Of a DNA stretch of 59,750 bases, positions 1-7,310 are shown piece by piece. Below the pieces are notes generated by a model, which was given only the letters and a program-made list of their open reading frames with translations, did no database searches and was not told the origin of the DNA. The translations under genes were made by a program, and so were the position numbers. Within the stretch, counting starts at the first letter, position 1, and each line of letters opens with the position of its first letter. This DNA comes from a virus: IMG/VR virus record IMGVR_UViG_3300027743_000032, positions 1 to 59,750 of that record; one strand, given 5' to 3'.

Positions 1-90
1 CTCGGGCGCGGTGCCGTTGGGAGGCGTGGCGGGTGCGGTGCCCTCGGCGGGTGGGGTGGACTGCGCTTCGGCCTGTGCGGTTTCGCTCAT
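1..90 (-). CDS. Partial N-terminus of RHH-like small protein (left copy)
   Basis: Only the first 30 codons are inside the window; the gene runs off the left edge. It is the same start region as the complete gene at 56899-57297. The start ATG (revcomp at 88-90) has an AAGGAG ribosome site 11 bases upstream. The visible part is the low-complexity Ala/Pro/Thr-rich N-terminal arm; the folded domain lies outside this copy. On a circular map this and the 57297 gene would be the same locus. Confidence 0.9.
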   Translation of the reverse strand, partial: MSETAQAEAQSTPPAEGTAPATPPNGTAPE

Positions 91-115
91 GGTGGGCGTT
101 TCTCCTTACAAATAG

Positions 116-144
116 ACTATACCGCGTCGTGGGGGGAAATACAA
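116..144 (-). promoter_or_regulatory. Sigma-70-like promoter (left copy)
   Basis: Reading leftward: -35 TTGTAT (139-144), 17-base spacer, -10 TATAGT (116-121). It sits just upstream of the gene starting at 90 and is kept base for base in its hexamers in the second copy at 57323-57351, despite one substitution in the spacer. Confidence 0.7.
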
Positions 145-201
145 GTGGGTTGGGTGGGAAATCGAGACGTGTTCGAAAAGTTGCTTGGGCCTAGTCCATG
201 A

Positions 202-501
202 TTAAGGTTTCCTCCTTCTTCGCCAGTGTAAGGCCACGTTCAAGTCGTGTGAAATTACCTGCAGGTTCTCCCTGCGGTTATTCAGACCGTTGCCGTCCTT
301 GTGGTCTACGTCCAGGCTTCGATCTGTCACACCTAGAATCTGACGATGCATGAGTACGTCTTGGTAGGTGGGATATGACTTGCGCCTAGCATAACGCAGG
401 TCGGCTACCTTTAGGATGTGCCACTTGTGTAGTACGAGGCTATCGTAATCTTCATCGTCTACGATAGCCTCGTAGCCTTGAGTGAGAGGTATGTACTTCA
501 T
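202..501 (-). CDS. HNH endonuclease (left copy)
   Basis: A 99-residue protein of the small phage HNH family (HNH_3-like). The C-terminal half carries MHRQILG, then the catalytic stretch VDHKDGNGLNNRRENL, the expected His-Asn-Asn layout for a beta-beta-alpha-metal nuclease. The N-terminal part (IPLTQGYEAIVDDEDYD) is typical of these proteins. No DNA-binding AP2 domain is present. It lies 3 bases downstream of the 505-1287 gene. The second copy (57397-57696) differs at about 12 of 99 residues, mostly outside the catalytic motif. Likely role: DNA cleavage, possibly as a homing nuclease. Confidence 0.9.
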   Translation of the reverse strand: MKYIPLTQGYEAIVDDEDYDSLVLHKWHILKVADLRYARRKSYPTYQDVLMHRQILGVTDRSLDVDHKDGNGLNNRRENLQVISHDLNVALHWRRRRKP

Positions 502-504
502 GGG

Positions 505-1287
505 CTAGAAGAAAGGGAACCGCTCGTCAGCTTTGGCCGCGTCCTTGTGGTGCCTCCGATCACGCTTGGCTGGCATAGGATTAATACGAGGCTCGTTGCG
601 TGGCACGAGATACCGAAGTCCTATCGCTTCTAAAGCGGCGCTGGCCCAGCGTTGGCGGTTTAATAAATCACGCTTGTCCTGCGCTGGTGTGAGTTTGTGG
701 GCGAGTGCGATAGGCTCTAAGCGTGAGAGGATTAATCTGATTTTTTGGGTGGGGAACGATCTGACTCGACGACGCCGGCCTTGATAGTTGCGTGAGCCGG
801 TGCCTAGTTCGTCGTCATTCCACACCGGAAGTTGGTTATCCTCGACCCGAGCATCGTTGTACTCTGGCAGGTCTGGTTCGATGTTGTGTCGATTGTCGAT
901 CCAGTCTGTCGGGTTGGGATTGGCGTCGAGCAGGGCTATTAAGTAAACCGAGACGCCGAGATAATACGCCCGACCGTTATAGCGATAGAGTTCGGTCTGT
1001 TCGTTGAAATAGGCCCACGCTTCGTCAGATAGTGCGACGTTCACATGAGGCTGCTTCGGTGGTGGGTCTGCGAGGCGAAAGCTGTGCTTCGGGCGTGCGA
1101 ATGTGCCTGATAGGCTCGATGTGTACAGATAGATAAACGCTGCGTCTAGTGCAGATTCTAAGCTCAGGTGGAAGCTGAGAATGTACGCTAGGTGTGGCGG
1201 GTCAGCATTGAACGATAGTATGACGTTGAAGTTGGGTCGGCTCTCGACTACGGTGAGTGTGACTGGAATTGGTGGTTCGTTATTCAT
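505..1287 (-). CDS. Conserved hypothetical protein, 260 aa (left copy)
   Basis: Not recognised. The start is set at ATG 1287, which overlaps the upstream stop as ATGA; the open frame continues upstream but enters the preceding gene. The N-terminal half is beta-rich and acidic; the middle has a strongly charged RRRRVRSF segment; the C-terminus is basic with a His/Arg-rich tail ending DERFPFF. The second copy (57700-58479) is about 97 percent identical, showing purifying selection and so a real gene. No catalytic motif is visible. Confidence 0.85.
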   Translation of the reverse strand: MNNEPPIPVTLTVVESRPNFNVILSFNADPPHLAYILSFHLSLESALDAAFIYLYTSSLSGTFARPKHSFRLADPPPKQPHVNVALSDEAWAYFNEQTELYRYNGRAYYLGVSVYLIALLDANPNPTDWIDNRHNIEPDLPEYNDARVEDNQLPVWNDDELGTGSRNYQGRRRRVRSFPTQKIRLILSRLEPIALAHKLTPAQDKRDLLNRQRWASAALEAIGLRYLVPRNEPRINPMPAKRDRRHHKDAAKADERFPFF

Positions 1288-1526
1288 TGCTTCTTGTAAT
1301 CTCCGGGGATCACACCCGTTGCCCGTAGGCCGACGTAGTTTTCGGATCGTAGCTGAGTGGCGGTCACTTCGAAGCATTCGACGCAGCAATTTAAACGGAA
1401 GTCCGCAAGGTCTGGCGGGTAGAACGGATCGTCGCCGCGTTGTGGTGTAGGGAGCGGCGAGCCAGGGTTGAGCGCATAGAAATGCATGACTGCCCTGGCT
1501 CCGCACAGTTCACACGCTGTATTCAT
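1284..1526 (-). CDS. Small zinc-binding protein, 80 aa (left copy)
   Basis: The N-terminus carries CELC and the centre CCVEC, so four or five cysteines can make one zinc site; a PLPTPQRGDDPFYPPDL segment lies between. It overlaps both neighbours by ATGA, implying translational coupling. The second copy (58476-58715) differs by two substitutions and one missing terminal residue. Function unknown; binding of nucleic acid or protein is only an inference from the fold type. Confidence 0.8.
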   Translation of the reverse strand: MNTACELCGARAVMHFYALNPGSPLPTPQRGDDPFYPPDLADFRLNCCVECFEVTATQLRSENYVGLRATGVIPGDYKKQ

Positions 1527-1759
1527 TCGACTTCGATCTTCAGGCTTTCTTGGTCGAACGGGTCGTTTGGCAGGACTGGAACGTACTCCATGTCGGCCAG
1601 GTGTACACTGAGTTCAGTGTCGATGCGCTCTTTGAAGTCTGGGTTCGCAACCCACAGCTTGAGTGCATCGTGTACGGATTGTGCATCCTGGTCTGAAGTA
1701 GACGTGGGCAGTGTGAACTTGATGGTGACGGTGAACACGGTGAACCGCTGATCTGACAT
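1523..1759 (-). CDS. Hypothetical protein, 78 aa (left copy)
   Basis: Unrecognised small acidic protein. It begins with a beta-strand-like FTVFTVTIKFTLP run followed by a helical segment with HDALKLWVANPDFKERI. The ATG start at 1759 has an AAGGATGG sequence upstream; the stop overlaps the next start as ATGA. The matching gene in the second copy is 58712-58951. Confidence 0.75.
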   Translation of the reverse strand: MSDQRFTVFTVTIKFTLPTSTSDQDAQSVHDALKLWVANPDFKERIDTELSVHLADMEYVPVLPNDPFDQESLKIEVE

Positions 1760-1760
1760 C

Positions 1761-2207
1761 TTAGTATGACCATCCTTTTCTGGTGAGTTGTGATTGGCGG
1801 CGTTTCTCGTGATTGCCTACACGGCCGACGACCCACATGAGGGCGGCTGTGATCTGCTGTGGTGTGCAGTGCCACGGCCCGTTCATATCACGCGGATTGT
1901 ACACGGGCATCTGGAAGCCGCGCCACTTCAGATTAACTTCACGCCAGCTGAAGCTGTACACATCGTCGGTGGCTGGTGTGGTGAAGATGCTCCAGCCTCG
2001 CGCCCACGGCAGACAGTATACGTACAGCACACGGTCGCTGGTGAAATTGACGGGGATACGCACGCCGTCACGATACGCCTCGACTTTGTGTGCTGGGCTG
2101 GTGTTGGGCTGTAGTGCTAGGAGCTGGATGATAGCTTCGACGTGTGCTTGTACGTTCGCTTTGTATTCTAGTCTGGCTCGCTCGATGTCGCCTGGTGTGA
2201 CAGTCAT
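1761..2207 (-). CDS. Hypothetical protein, 148 aa (left copy)
   Basis: Unrecognised. It has an N-terminal helix (IERARLEYKANVQ), a central beta-rich segment (RVLYVYCLPWARGWSIFTT), and a C-terminal helix with a basic tail. The start at 2207 follows the AAGAAAGGGCCAGCAGCC leader shared with other genes of this arm. Second copy 58953-59399 differs at about 12 residues, clustered near residues 21-31 and the C-terminus. Confidence 0.8.
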   Translation of the reverse strand: MTVTPGDIERARLEYKANVQAHVEAIIQLLALQPNTSPAHKVEAYRDGVRIPVNFTSDRVLYVYCLPWARGWSIFTTPATDDVYSFSWREVNLKWRGFQMPVYNPRDMNGPWHCTPQQITAALMWVVGRVGNHEKRRQSQLTRKGWSY

Positions 2208-2223
2208 GGCTGCTGGCCCTTTC

Positions 2224-2919
2224 TTATTCGTGTGCGTATGCGTACTGTGCTTGTGCGGTGGTGATTGCGCTTTCGAACTCCTGCTTGAACAACGTCAGTC
2301 TAGCTCTGAGAGCGGTGATGGAACCGAAGATTTGTGTACTCTTGAACACCGCATCACGGTCGCTGGCGGGCGGTTCTAGTGCTTTGGCTATCATTTGTTC
2401 GTCGGTCTGTCCAGGCTGCTTGCTGCGGCCTAACGTTACGAACAGATGATTACACGACACGAGTTCTGGTGGGCTGATCCTGTGGCCTGTTTTCTCTAGC
2501 GTAGGCATGATGCCTCTGACGAGCGCATCCATGTGATAACGCTGCGCTACGATGTCGCTCCATATTCTGGATGTAGCAGCCTCACCACGCGCAACCCTGA
2601 TAATCTGTGCGTTGTGTTCGATGTGAGGTATGTAGTCGAGTACAGGCTGGATCAGGGCGATCAGTTCTTGTGCTTCACGTACCTGCCTATGAAGTCTACC
2701 TTCTGAGTTAGGTACCGGCGTAGCTTCTGGGGCGAGCGGTGCTTCGGGTGTGGGTGTGAAGGCTGGTGTGGGTGTGGGAGCGTCGTTAGTCTGACCCCAC
2801 TTCCCGTCGATGAGCGGAACTGCACGTTCCTCTGGTGGTAGGTTTGCACCTATCTCGTGCAGCTTTGCGAAGCCCAGGATAGATGCACAACCGGCGCCTA
2901 CGAATAATCTTCGTTTCAT
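2224..2919 (-). CDS. Putative exported (Tat-like / lipoprotein) protein, 231 aa
   Basis: The start is placed at MKRRLFVGAG because AAGAAAGG lies correctly before it. The N-terminus has twin arginines followed by a short hydrophobic run and GAGC, resembling a Tat signal with an imperfect lipobox. Residues around 45-75 form a proline/threonine-rich stalk (PTPTPAFTPTPEAPLAPEA). The rest is a helical, soluble-looking domain. This suggests a protein anchored outside the host membrane, perhaps changing the cell surface during infection; that role is inference. The 3' 330 bases recur at 59421-59750. Confidence 0.75.
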   Translation of the reverse strand: MKRRLFVGAGCASILGFAKLHEIGANLPPEERAVPLIDGKWGQTNDAPTPTPAFTPTPEAPLAPEATPVPNSEGRLHRQVREAQELIALIQPVLDYIPHIEHNAQIIRVARGEAATSRIWSDIVAQRYHMDALVRGIMPTLEKTGHRISPPELVSCNHLFVTLGRSKQPGQTDEQMIAKALEPPASDRDAVFKSTQIFGSITALRARLTLFKQEFESAITTAQAQYAYAHE

Positions 2920-2961
2920 GGCTGCTGGCCTTTCTTGTGAGTATGGACTAATCTCACACTT

Positions 2962-2986
2962 GAGCATACTGGGTTAGAGTATGCTC
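2962..2986 (-). other. Intergenic hairpin in repeated leader
   Basis: A perfect 9-bp inverted repeat GAGCATACT / AGTATGCTC with a 7-base loop lies between the stop of the 2997 gene and the start of the 2919 gene. There is no following T-run. The same arms recur at 3307-3336 within a shared leader (TAATACCACA, hairpin, AGTGTGAGATTA, ACTCACAAGAAAGG). Confidence 0.8.
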
Positions 2987-2996
2987 TGGTGTGGTA

Positions 2997-3263
2997 TTAG
3001 ATCAGATCGATGCCGTCGTCGGTGGATGCGATGCGTAGTGTAGCGTAGGTTGTCCAGTCTGGACGTGAGATGATGTAGCTGAGACTGTTCTCGTTGAACG
3101 TGGCGGTGTAGCCTTTGCCTCCGATGATACGCTGAGCCTCTTTCATCATCTGATCGAGGCTATCGTTCTGATCGTAGGAATGAGATTCGTCTACGATATA
3201 TGAGAAACCATCATGTGCGAGTGTTACGCGGGCGTGAAATAATGTGCGTGGCTGGCGTGTCAT
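2997..3263 (-). CDS. Hypothetical protein, 88 aa
   Basis: Unrecognised. The ATG at 3263 is chosen because it carries the shared leader ACTCACAAGAAAGGGCTAACTGCC; frame openness further upstream is fortuitous. The protein alternates beta-strand-like and helical stretches (FHARVTLAHDGFSYIV, then LDQMMKEAQRIIGGKG, then TATFNENSLSYII), suggesting a small alpha/beta fold. Confidence 0.7.
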   Translation of the reverse strand: MTRQPRTLFHARVTLAHDGFSYIVDESHSYDQNDSLDQMMKEAQRIIGGKGYTATFNENSLSYIISRPDWTTYATLRIASTDDGIDLI

Positions 3264-3306
3264 GGCAGTTAGCCCTTTCTTGTGAGTTGATATTAATCTC
3301 ACACTG

Positions 3307-3336
3307 GAGCATACTGGCTGGTGTGACAGTATGCTC
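3307..3336 (-). other. Second intergenic hairpin of repeated leader
   Basis: Arms GAGCATACT (3307-3315) and AGTATGCTC (3328-3336) match those at 2962-2986 exactly, but the loop is 12 bases and different. It lies between the stop of the 3346 gene and the start of the 3263 gene. Constant arms with a variable loop point to selection on RNA structure or on an operator dyad. Confidence 0.8.
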
Positions 3337-3345
3337 GATGTGGTA

Positions 3346-3564
3346 TTAGATATCGTTGGCGGAGGCGAGTGTGATAGCGGCGTCGCACTGATCCTCGTAC
3401 TGCACTTGAAGATCGCCTGACTTAACCTGAGTGACGTACACGAAGTCAAAGCCTGCTGGCGACTGCGAAGGACGGCATACCCATGCATCGCCCGGTGCGA
3501 AGTCCTGAAGTGCGAGGACGGCGAACAGCTTGCACGCGACGTAGAAGTATTTAGCTGCGAGCAT
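3346..3564 (-). CDS. Hypothetical protein, 72 aa
   Basis: Unrecognised small protein with a hydrophobic N-terminal stretch (YFYVACKLFAVLAL), then AWVCRPSQSPAGFDFVYVTQV and an acidic C-terminus. The layout recalls small beta-rich SH3-like proteins, but nothing diagnostic is seen. The start overlaps the end of the preceding gene by 14 bases. Confidence 0.65.
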   Translation of the reverse strand: MLAAKYFYVACKLFAVLALQDFAPGDAWVCRPSQSPAGFDFVYVTQVKSGDLQVQYEDQCDAAITLASANDI

Positions 3565-3841
3565 CGTGATACTCCTTAGCCTGAGCGATGAGCAGGGCCT
3601 TGTCGAAGTCTGAGATGTTTTTGTTGGAGACGGCCCACAACGTCATGCTGTAGACCCAGCTGTGATACCGAATGTGCGCGTCGGGATCGCTGGTGTGGAC
3701 TTCGGACGCGGAGTGCCAGAGGTACGACTGCGGGTTATTCCTGAGCGCGTGTGAGTGGCGAAGGTGGCCTTTGCTATTGCCATCGGTGTCGGTCGGGATG
3801 TAGTACCCTGTGCGTTCCGTGCGAGTAGGGAAGTTGGACAT
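3551..3841 (-). CDS. Free-standing copy of the MoxR-ATPase N-terminal domain, 96 aa
   Basis: This protein aligns along most of its length with residues 1-80 of the AAA+ ATPase at 4773-6125: both share GY, LRHSH/LRHAH, WHSASEVH/WHDASDVH, a following D..AH, a tryptophan pair, WAVSN/WGVKN and QAKEYHD/QAKQAHD. The ATPase domain is absent. It follows the ATPase and its putative partner in the same direction. A decoy, adaptor or substrate-recognition module for the ATPase is plausible by inference. The start has an AAAGAAAGG ribosome site. Confidence 0.8.
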   Translation of the reverse strand: MSNFPTRTERTGYYIPTDTDGNSKGHLRHSHALRNNPQSYLWHSASEVHTSDPDAHIRYHSWVYSMTLWAVSNKNISDFDKALLIAQAKEYHDARS

Positions 3842-3878
3842 TGTGTGAACCTTTCTTTAGTCCCGTTAGACGCTGGCA

Positions 3879-3941
3879 TCTCACACCACGAGCAGGTGGG
3901 ACTATGTGAGACATTGGTGAGGGGCGGGTATCACACCCCTC
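3879..3941 (-). other. Inverted repeats downstream of 3956 gene
   Basis: Two dyads lie in the 3842-3955 gap. GAGGGG / CCCCTC (3919-3924, 3936-3941, 11-base loop) begins 15 bases after the leftward stop and could act in termination, although no T-run follows. TCTCACA / TGTGAGA (3879-3885, 3905-3911) contains the GTGTGAGAT box also seen in the two hairpin leaders to the left. Confidence 0.6.
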
Positions 3942-3955
3942 TAGCCGTAGGCGTG

Positions 3956-4780
3956 TTAGTAATCGGTGGGCCGGGTTTCTAGATCGGTGGCTTCGCCGCT
4001 GGTGAACTTGGCGATGTTATCCTGAATCCACTTGATAGGATTGTCGAGAAGTGGATCGTCACCGTAGATCGGAGGCAAGTATAAATCATCTGGTTGGGCG
4101 TTGAGATGCTTACGCATGAGTTCTTCGTCCCAACTGTCGCGATGGAAACCTGGGTCACGTCGCGCGGACTGTCCAAACTGATGTCTACACGCTTCGATCC
4201 CGATGTAGCGTGTGACTTCCGGCCGGGTGAGTGACATCACTTCGCTTAAGACGAGAGGCTGAGTGGAGATATCCCAGCTGATCAACATGTTGCGCCTGCG
4301 GTCGATACTGGAGAGGCACACGAACGGTGTGATGATTACTGGACGAATGTTCGCCATTGCGATTGCGAACGCTGCGAGTGCCGCCCCACGCTCGATCAGC
4401 TTAGCGTTGGGGATCATGGCGCTGGAGGTAAGACCTACGAAGAGGCGGATTGGCGTGCGTTCGTCGTTCGTGCGACGTTGCATCCACATGTTCTGCGGCT
4501 GACCCTGCACGTACGCTGGAATGTCGGGATAGTAACCGTAGACTTCACGATACCATTCCCTGCGCGGCGTTTCGATCTCTAGCGTGAGTTGATCGACGAT
4601 ATCCTGGGCGCGTTTGACGTGCGTTTCGTCGCCGTCGAGTAGAATACGCTCGCCTTCTTTGACGTTCTCGGTATCCAGCTCACCTGAGAAAGAAGGCATC
4701 GGCCCGTTGATGATGCGCTGCTCACGGAGCCACATCATGTAAGACGTAGCTCCGCTGAAGTGATTGTACTTGTCAACCAT
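3956..4780 (-). CDS. Putative VWA-like partner of the MoxR ATPase, 274 aa
   Basis: It follows the AAA+ gene with an 8-base overlap, the usual place for a MoxR partner. Around residues 110-160 a strand RLFVGLTSS, a helix IERGAALAAFAIAMA and a second strand RPVIITPFVCLSS resemble a von Willebrand A/CobT-like core in which the metal-site DxSxS is degenerate (GLTSS). I assign it by context and fold pattern, not by a firm family match; DUF7192-type phage proteins are the closest I recall. The C-terminus is acidic and soluble. Confidence 0.55.
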   Translation of the reverse strand: MVDKYNHFSGATSYMMWLREQRIINGPMPSFSGELDTENVKEGERILLDGDETHVKRAQDIVDQLTLEIETPRREWYREVYGYYPDIPAYVQGQPQNMWMQRRTNDERTPIRLFVGLTSSAMIPNAKLIERGAALAAFAIAMANIRPVIITPFVCLSSIDRRRNMLISWDISTQPLVLSEVMSLTRPEVTRYIGIEACRHQFGQSARRDPGFHRDSWDEELMRKHLNAQPDDLYLPPIYGDDPLLDNPIKWIQDNIAKFTSGEATDLETRPTDY

Positions 4781-6125
4781 TGAAGTTAACCTTGTTCAGA
4801 TTGGTCTTGCCGTTGCTACCGGGATCGCGGGCGACCCAATCTTCTGCCGCCCGTCCAACGTGAGGCCACTTTTCTGCGCGAGTGTAGCGTCCGAACACCA
4901 TGTCTACGATCTTGCGACGGCTGAGCTTCGAATGGAGGATCAAATCCTGGCCGCGCTCGCTGGCCCTTGGGCTGATTACGAACGTTGCTTTCGCATCACG
5001 AGCCGCCTGGCGAACCTTCTGCACAACCTCGACCCACTCGTGACAACTGGTGTGGATCATGCTGCGCTCTAGCTTAGGATCGTAGTCCATAGGAAAGAAT
5101 GTGAACCGATCCATGAACGCATCGTCCTGCTTGAAGCGGTTGTACTGTGCGTCAGCACCCGCACCGACCGTGTTCGCAGTAGCGAAGATGTAGCAGTTCT
5201 TGTGACGCTTCCGAAGGCCGCCGCTGCCATCCTTGCCGCGCGGGAATGCGAACTGAGCGTTGGCGAGTGCCATGTTCAGAGCGACCATCGCTTCCGGAAC
5301 CGAGTTGTCACACTCGTCCAGAAAGTACACACCGCCGTTCACGTAGTAATCGTAGAACTGGGTGCTTACGTAGTCACCATCCGCGTTGAGATAGCCAACC
5401 AGCTGGATGATGTTGAGGATCGAACCGTAACCGTCGATCCGATCTTCCATTCCGAGGGCTTTGCCGATCTGGTTGACCAGATAGGACTTGCCTGCGCCTG
5501 CCGGACCAGCGAGCCAGAAGTTACGGCGCTCTGGCGCCATCGACTGCACAGCATCGAAGAAATCATCGAAGTCGATGTGCTTCGGGCCGTCCAGAGTGTA
5601 GGTCTTGTTCGTATCGCGATTGTAAATCTCGATACGAGTAGTGCGCTCTTTCTCGTCTTTCAGCTGGCGTATCTCTGCCTTGAGCAAGTCGAGTTGAGCG
5701 TTGTAGCCGTTGATCTGGGCGGTGTTGCGATCCGCTTGTTCAGCTGCCGCGTTTGACGTAGTGGCCGCTGCCGTGGAAAGCTGCTCAACGTCGTCGAGCC
5801 GTTGCGCCAGATCGTCGGGAATCGCACCGTTCGTGCTGGGGACTTCGATCTTAGGCTGAGGATTGAACGTGGGCGCGGGCGCTCCGATATCGTGAGCCTG
5901 CTTGGCTTGCTGCACAAGCTTAGCTTTGAGCGCGTTGCCCAGGTTGGCGTTTTTCACACCCCATCTGACACTGGAAGGGTTCCAACTGTCGTTGATGTTG
6001 TGCGCCTGCATATCGGCGCTGTGAACGTCCGAAGCATCATGCCAATCCGACGGGCCGGAGCCGACGTACGGATGTGCGTGACGCAACGGCTTACCGTCTG
6101 GCGGTAAGAAGTAGCCGGTGGACAT
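4773..6125 (-). CDS. MoxR-like AAA+ ATPase, 450 aa
   Basis: ATPase of the AAA+ superfamily. Residues 1-80 form a His/Trp-rich N-terminal domain duplicated as the 3551-3841 gene; residues about 115-165 are a coiled-coil; then come Walker A GPAGAGKSYLVNQIGKAL (about 205), Walker B YFLDECDNS (about 265), sensor FATANTVG (about 313) and a candidate arginine finger in DAFMDRF. The start is placed at MSTGYF, with GAAAGG upstream. MoxR ATPases remodel protein complexes together with VWA proteins; the phage substrate is unknown. Confidence 0.88.
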   Translation of the reverse strand: MSTGYFLPPDGKPLRHAHPYVGSGPSDWHDASDVHSADMQAHNINDSWNPSSVRWGVKNANLGNALKAKLVQQAKQAHDIGAPAPTFNPQPKIEVPSTNGAIPDDLAQRLDDVEQLSTAAATTSNAAAEQADRNTAQINGYNAQLDLLKAEIRQLKDEKERTTRIEIYNRDTNKTYTLDGPKHIDFDDFFDAVQSMAPERRNFWLAGPAGAGKSYLVNQIGKALGMEDRIDGYGSILNIIQLVGYLNADGDYVSTQFYDYYVNGGVYFLDECDNSVPEAMVALNMALANAQFAFPRGKDGSGGLRKRHKNCYIFATANTVGAGADAQYNRFKQDDAFMDRFTFFPMDYDPKLERSMIHTSCHEWVEVVQKVRQAARDAKATFVISPRASERGQDLILHSKLSRRKIVDMVFGRYTRAEKWPHVGRAAEDWVARDPGSNGKTNLNKVNFNG

Positions 6126-6323
6126 TGGGCAGTTAGCCTTTCGTGAGTGTACAACCTGGCGGGTTGCGCGCCTCATGATTTTAAATCAAGAGTTAAGATT
6201 TGACTTTAAGATTAGCCCGGCATGGGCGCGGGCGCGACGTTTTTTTATTTTTAGTATGACAGTCTGACGTGTGAAGTGGGTTTATTCTTGGTATGATCGA
6301 CGTTGAGATTGGGCAGGCTCCGG

Positions 6324-6521
6324 CTAGGCCGGAAACCTGCTGTCCCAGACGATCTGCTTGTTGTGTATGATCTGAACATAGGCGACCGGATGCGTAGTGT
6401 TGCTAACGTGGGACTGGTTGATCCTAATTTCTGCCAGCCCGATAGCTTGGTAGAGAGTAGAATATGGGCGGGATGGTTTAGACTGGGTGCCGTCGACGTA
6501 ATGGTACACTATACGGTACAT
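6324..6521 (-). CDS. Hypothetical protein, 65 aa
   Basis: Unrecognised small protein with strand-helix-strand pattern (MYRIVYHYVDG, YSTLYQAIGLAEIRI, VAYVQIIHNKQIVWDS), a layout common to small phage proteins. The ribosome site is weak (TTAGGAT). The 6176-6323 gap downstream is AT-rich and holds a T7-ATTTTT run on the plus strand (6241-6253), with no gene seen. Confidence 0.6.
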   Translation of the reverse strand: MYRIVYHYVDGTQSKPSRPYSTLYQAIGLAEIRINQSHVSNTTHPVAYVQIIHNKQIVWDSRFPA

Positions 6522-6691
6522 GCTATCCTAATCTGATGAACAGGCTGAGTGGGTTGGGTTCTAGTTCACCCTTTACGTATTTACCTACACACTGACCCCT
6601 TTACACTTCCTTTCTGCTGATCTTTTTAAATTGGAACCCATCCCACTCACAAGAGAGGATAGGCGTCAGATTAAGATTAAGTCCACATTTT

Positions 6692-6731
6692 CAAAAGTAA
6701 AAGTGAGGCCGCCCAAACCCGCCGAGCGGCC
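6692..6731 (-). terminator. Weak intrinsic terminator downstream of 6754 gene
   Basis: Reading leftward, GGCCGC (6726-6731) pairs with GCGGCC (6707-6712) around a 13-base loop, followed by TCACTTTTACTTTTGA. The T-tract is interrupted, so efficiency is uncertain. Confidence 0.5.
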
Positions 6732-6753
6732 CCCCGAGAGCGTGTGCCAGAGG

Positions 6754-7089
6754 CTAGTACTTGACGCGCGAGTCAGTTGGCTCGCACCGGCACGCTACGC
6801 ACAGATCACGCACGCGATCCGGATTGTCAGCCTCTACCGTAATAAGCGTGTTGCTCAGATCGCCGCAGCCGTCGCAGAATTCCGCGCCATTCCTGCCGTC
6901 GAAGCAGGCCAGATATGAGCCGCAAGCGAAGTCCCAGACCAGAACGAGCGCCTTATCCTCATACGCCCAATCGCGCGCTTGCTTCAGAGCGGCCGATTTG
7001 CTGGCGAAAGTCACAGTCTCGCCGTAAGCTGGCCATTCCACACGATAATTGCGCGGAATAGCCTGACCCATAGTGCGTGCATTGTACAT
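6754..7089 (-). CDS. Zinc-ribbon protein, 111 aa
   Basis: The N-terminal part has strand and helix segments (YRVEWPAYGETVTFAS, then SAALKQARDWAYEDKALVLVWDF), and the C-terminal part has CDGCGD and CVACRC, a four-cysteine zinc site. The start at 7089 has AAGGGG upstream; ATG 7071 is an alternative. Its leader ends TAATCTGATG, like that of the gene starting at 7601. Function unknown. Confidence 0.75.
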   Translation of the reverse strand: MYNARTMGQAIPRNYRVEWPAYGETVTFASKSAALKQARDWAYEDKALVLVWDFACGSYLACFDGRNGAEFCDGCGDLSNTLITVEADNPDRVRDLCVACRCEPTDSRVKY

Positions 7090-7093
7090 CAGA

Positions 7094-7219
7094 TTAGTAC
7101 CCCTTGTACCAATTCAGCAGACGCTCGACGGCCGCTTCCAGGGAGTAGTAAAATCCCTCGAAAATCTCACCGTCCCAAAGCAGGAACCAAACCGGACCGA
7201 CCTCAACGATAGACCACAC
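7094..7219 (-). CDS. Small protein, 41 aa, GTG start
   Basis: A short gene in the gap between its two neighbours. GTG at 7219 is preceded by GAGAAAGG ten bases upstream. The product begins MWSIVEVGPVWFLLWDGEIF and ends with YKGY. It is aromatic-rich, with a strand then a helix (SLEAAVERLLNWY). It ends four bases before the 7089 start, so coupling is likely. Confidence 0.65.
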   Translation of the reverse strand: MWSIVEVGPVWFLLWDGEIFEGFYYSLEAAVERLLNWYKGY

Positions 7220-7288
7220 GATCAGAATACCTTTCTCACACTTAGCGAAACTAGCGCCGCCGCGTAGAGGCGTGTGATTGGCGCCGCA

Positions 7289-7310
7289 GGGCGAGCCGTC
7301 TGGCTCACCC
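7289..7310 (-). other. Hairpin spanning the stop of the 7601 gene
   Basis: GGGCGAGCC (7289-7297) and GGCTCACCC (7302-7310) pair over nine positions with one G-U wobble and a four-base loop. The leftward stop codon is inside the stem. No T-run follows, so it may protect the mRNA end or attenuate rather than terminate. Confidence 0.55.

Larger units (their letters stand above)
1..2553. repeat. Left copy of imperfect terminal redundancy
   Basis: This stretch is collinear with 57208-59750: the same gene order, strand and overlaps. Position 1 pairs with 57208, while 2553 pairs with the last base, 59750, so the copies differ by a net 10 bp of indels as well as many scattered substitutions. The encoded proteins range from about 88 percent (HNH) to about 97 percent identical by eye. 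Identical repeats would be expected of a simple physical terminal repeat or a single-strain circular assembly, so either strain variation joined at the contig ends or a diverged duplication is present. Confidence 0.95.

Noticed and set aside
6210-6253. GC-rich dyad followed by a T-run on the plus strand
   Set aside because: The stem (GCCCG/CGGGC) is short and six bases separate it from the T-run; there is no rightward gene upstream to terminate.
6170-6300. AT-rich segment with two TTAAGATT copies as a replication origin
   Set aside because: Only two partial repeats and no iteron array; no supporting skew could be computed.
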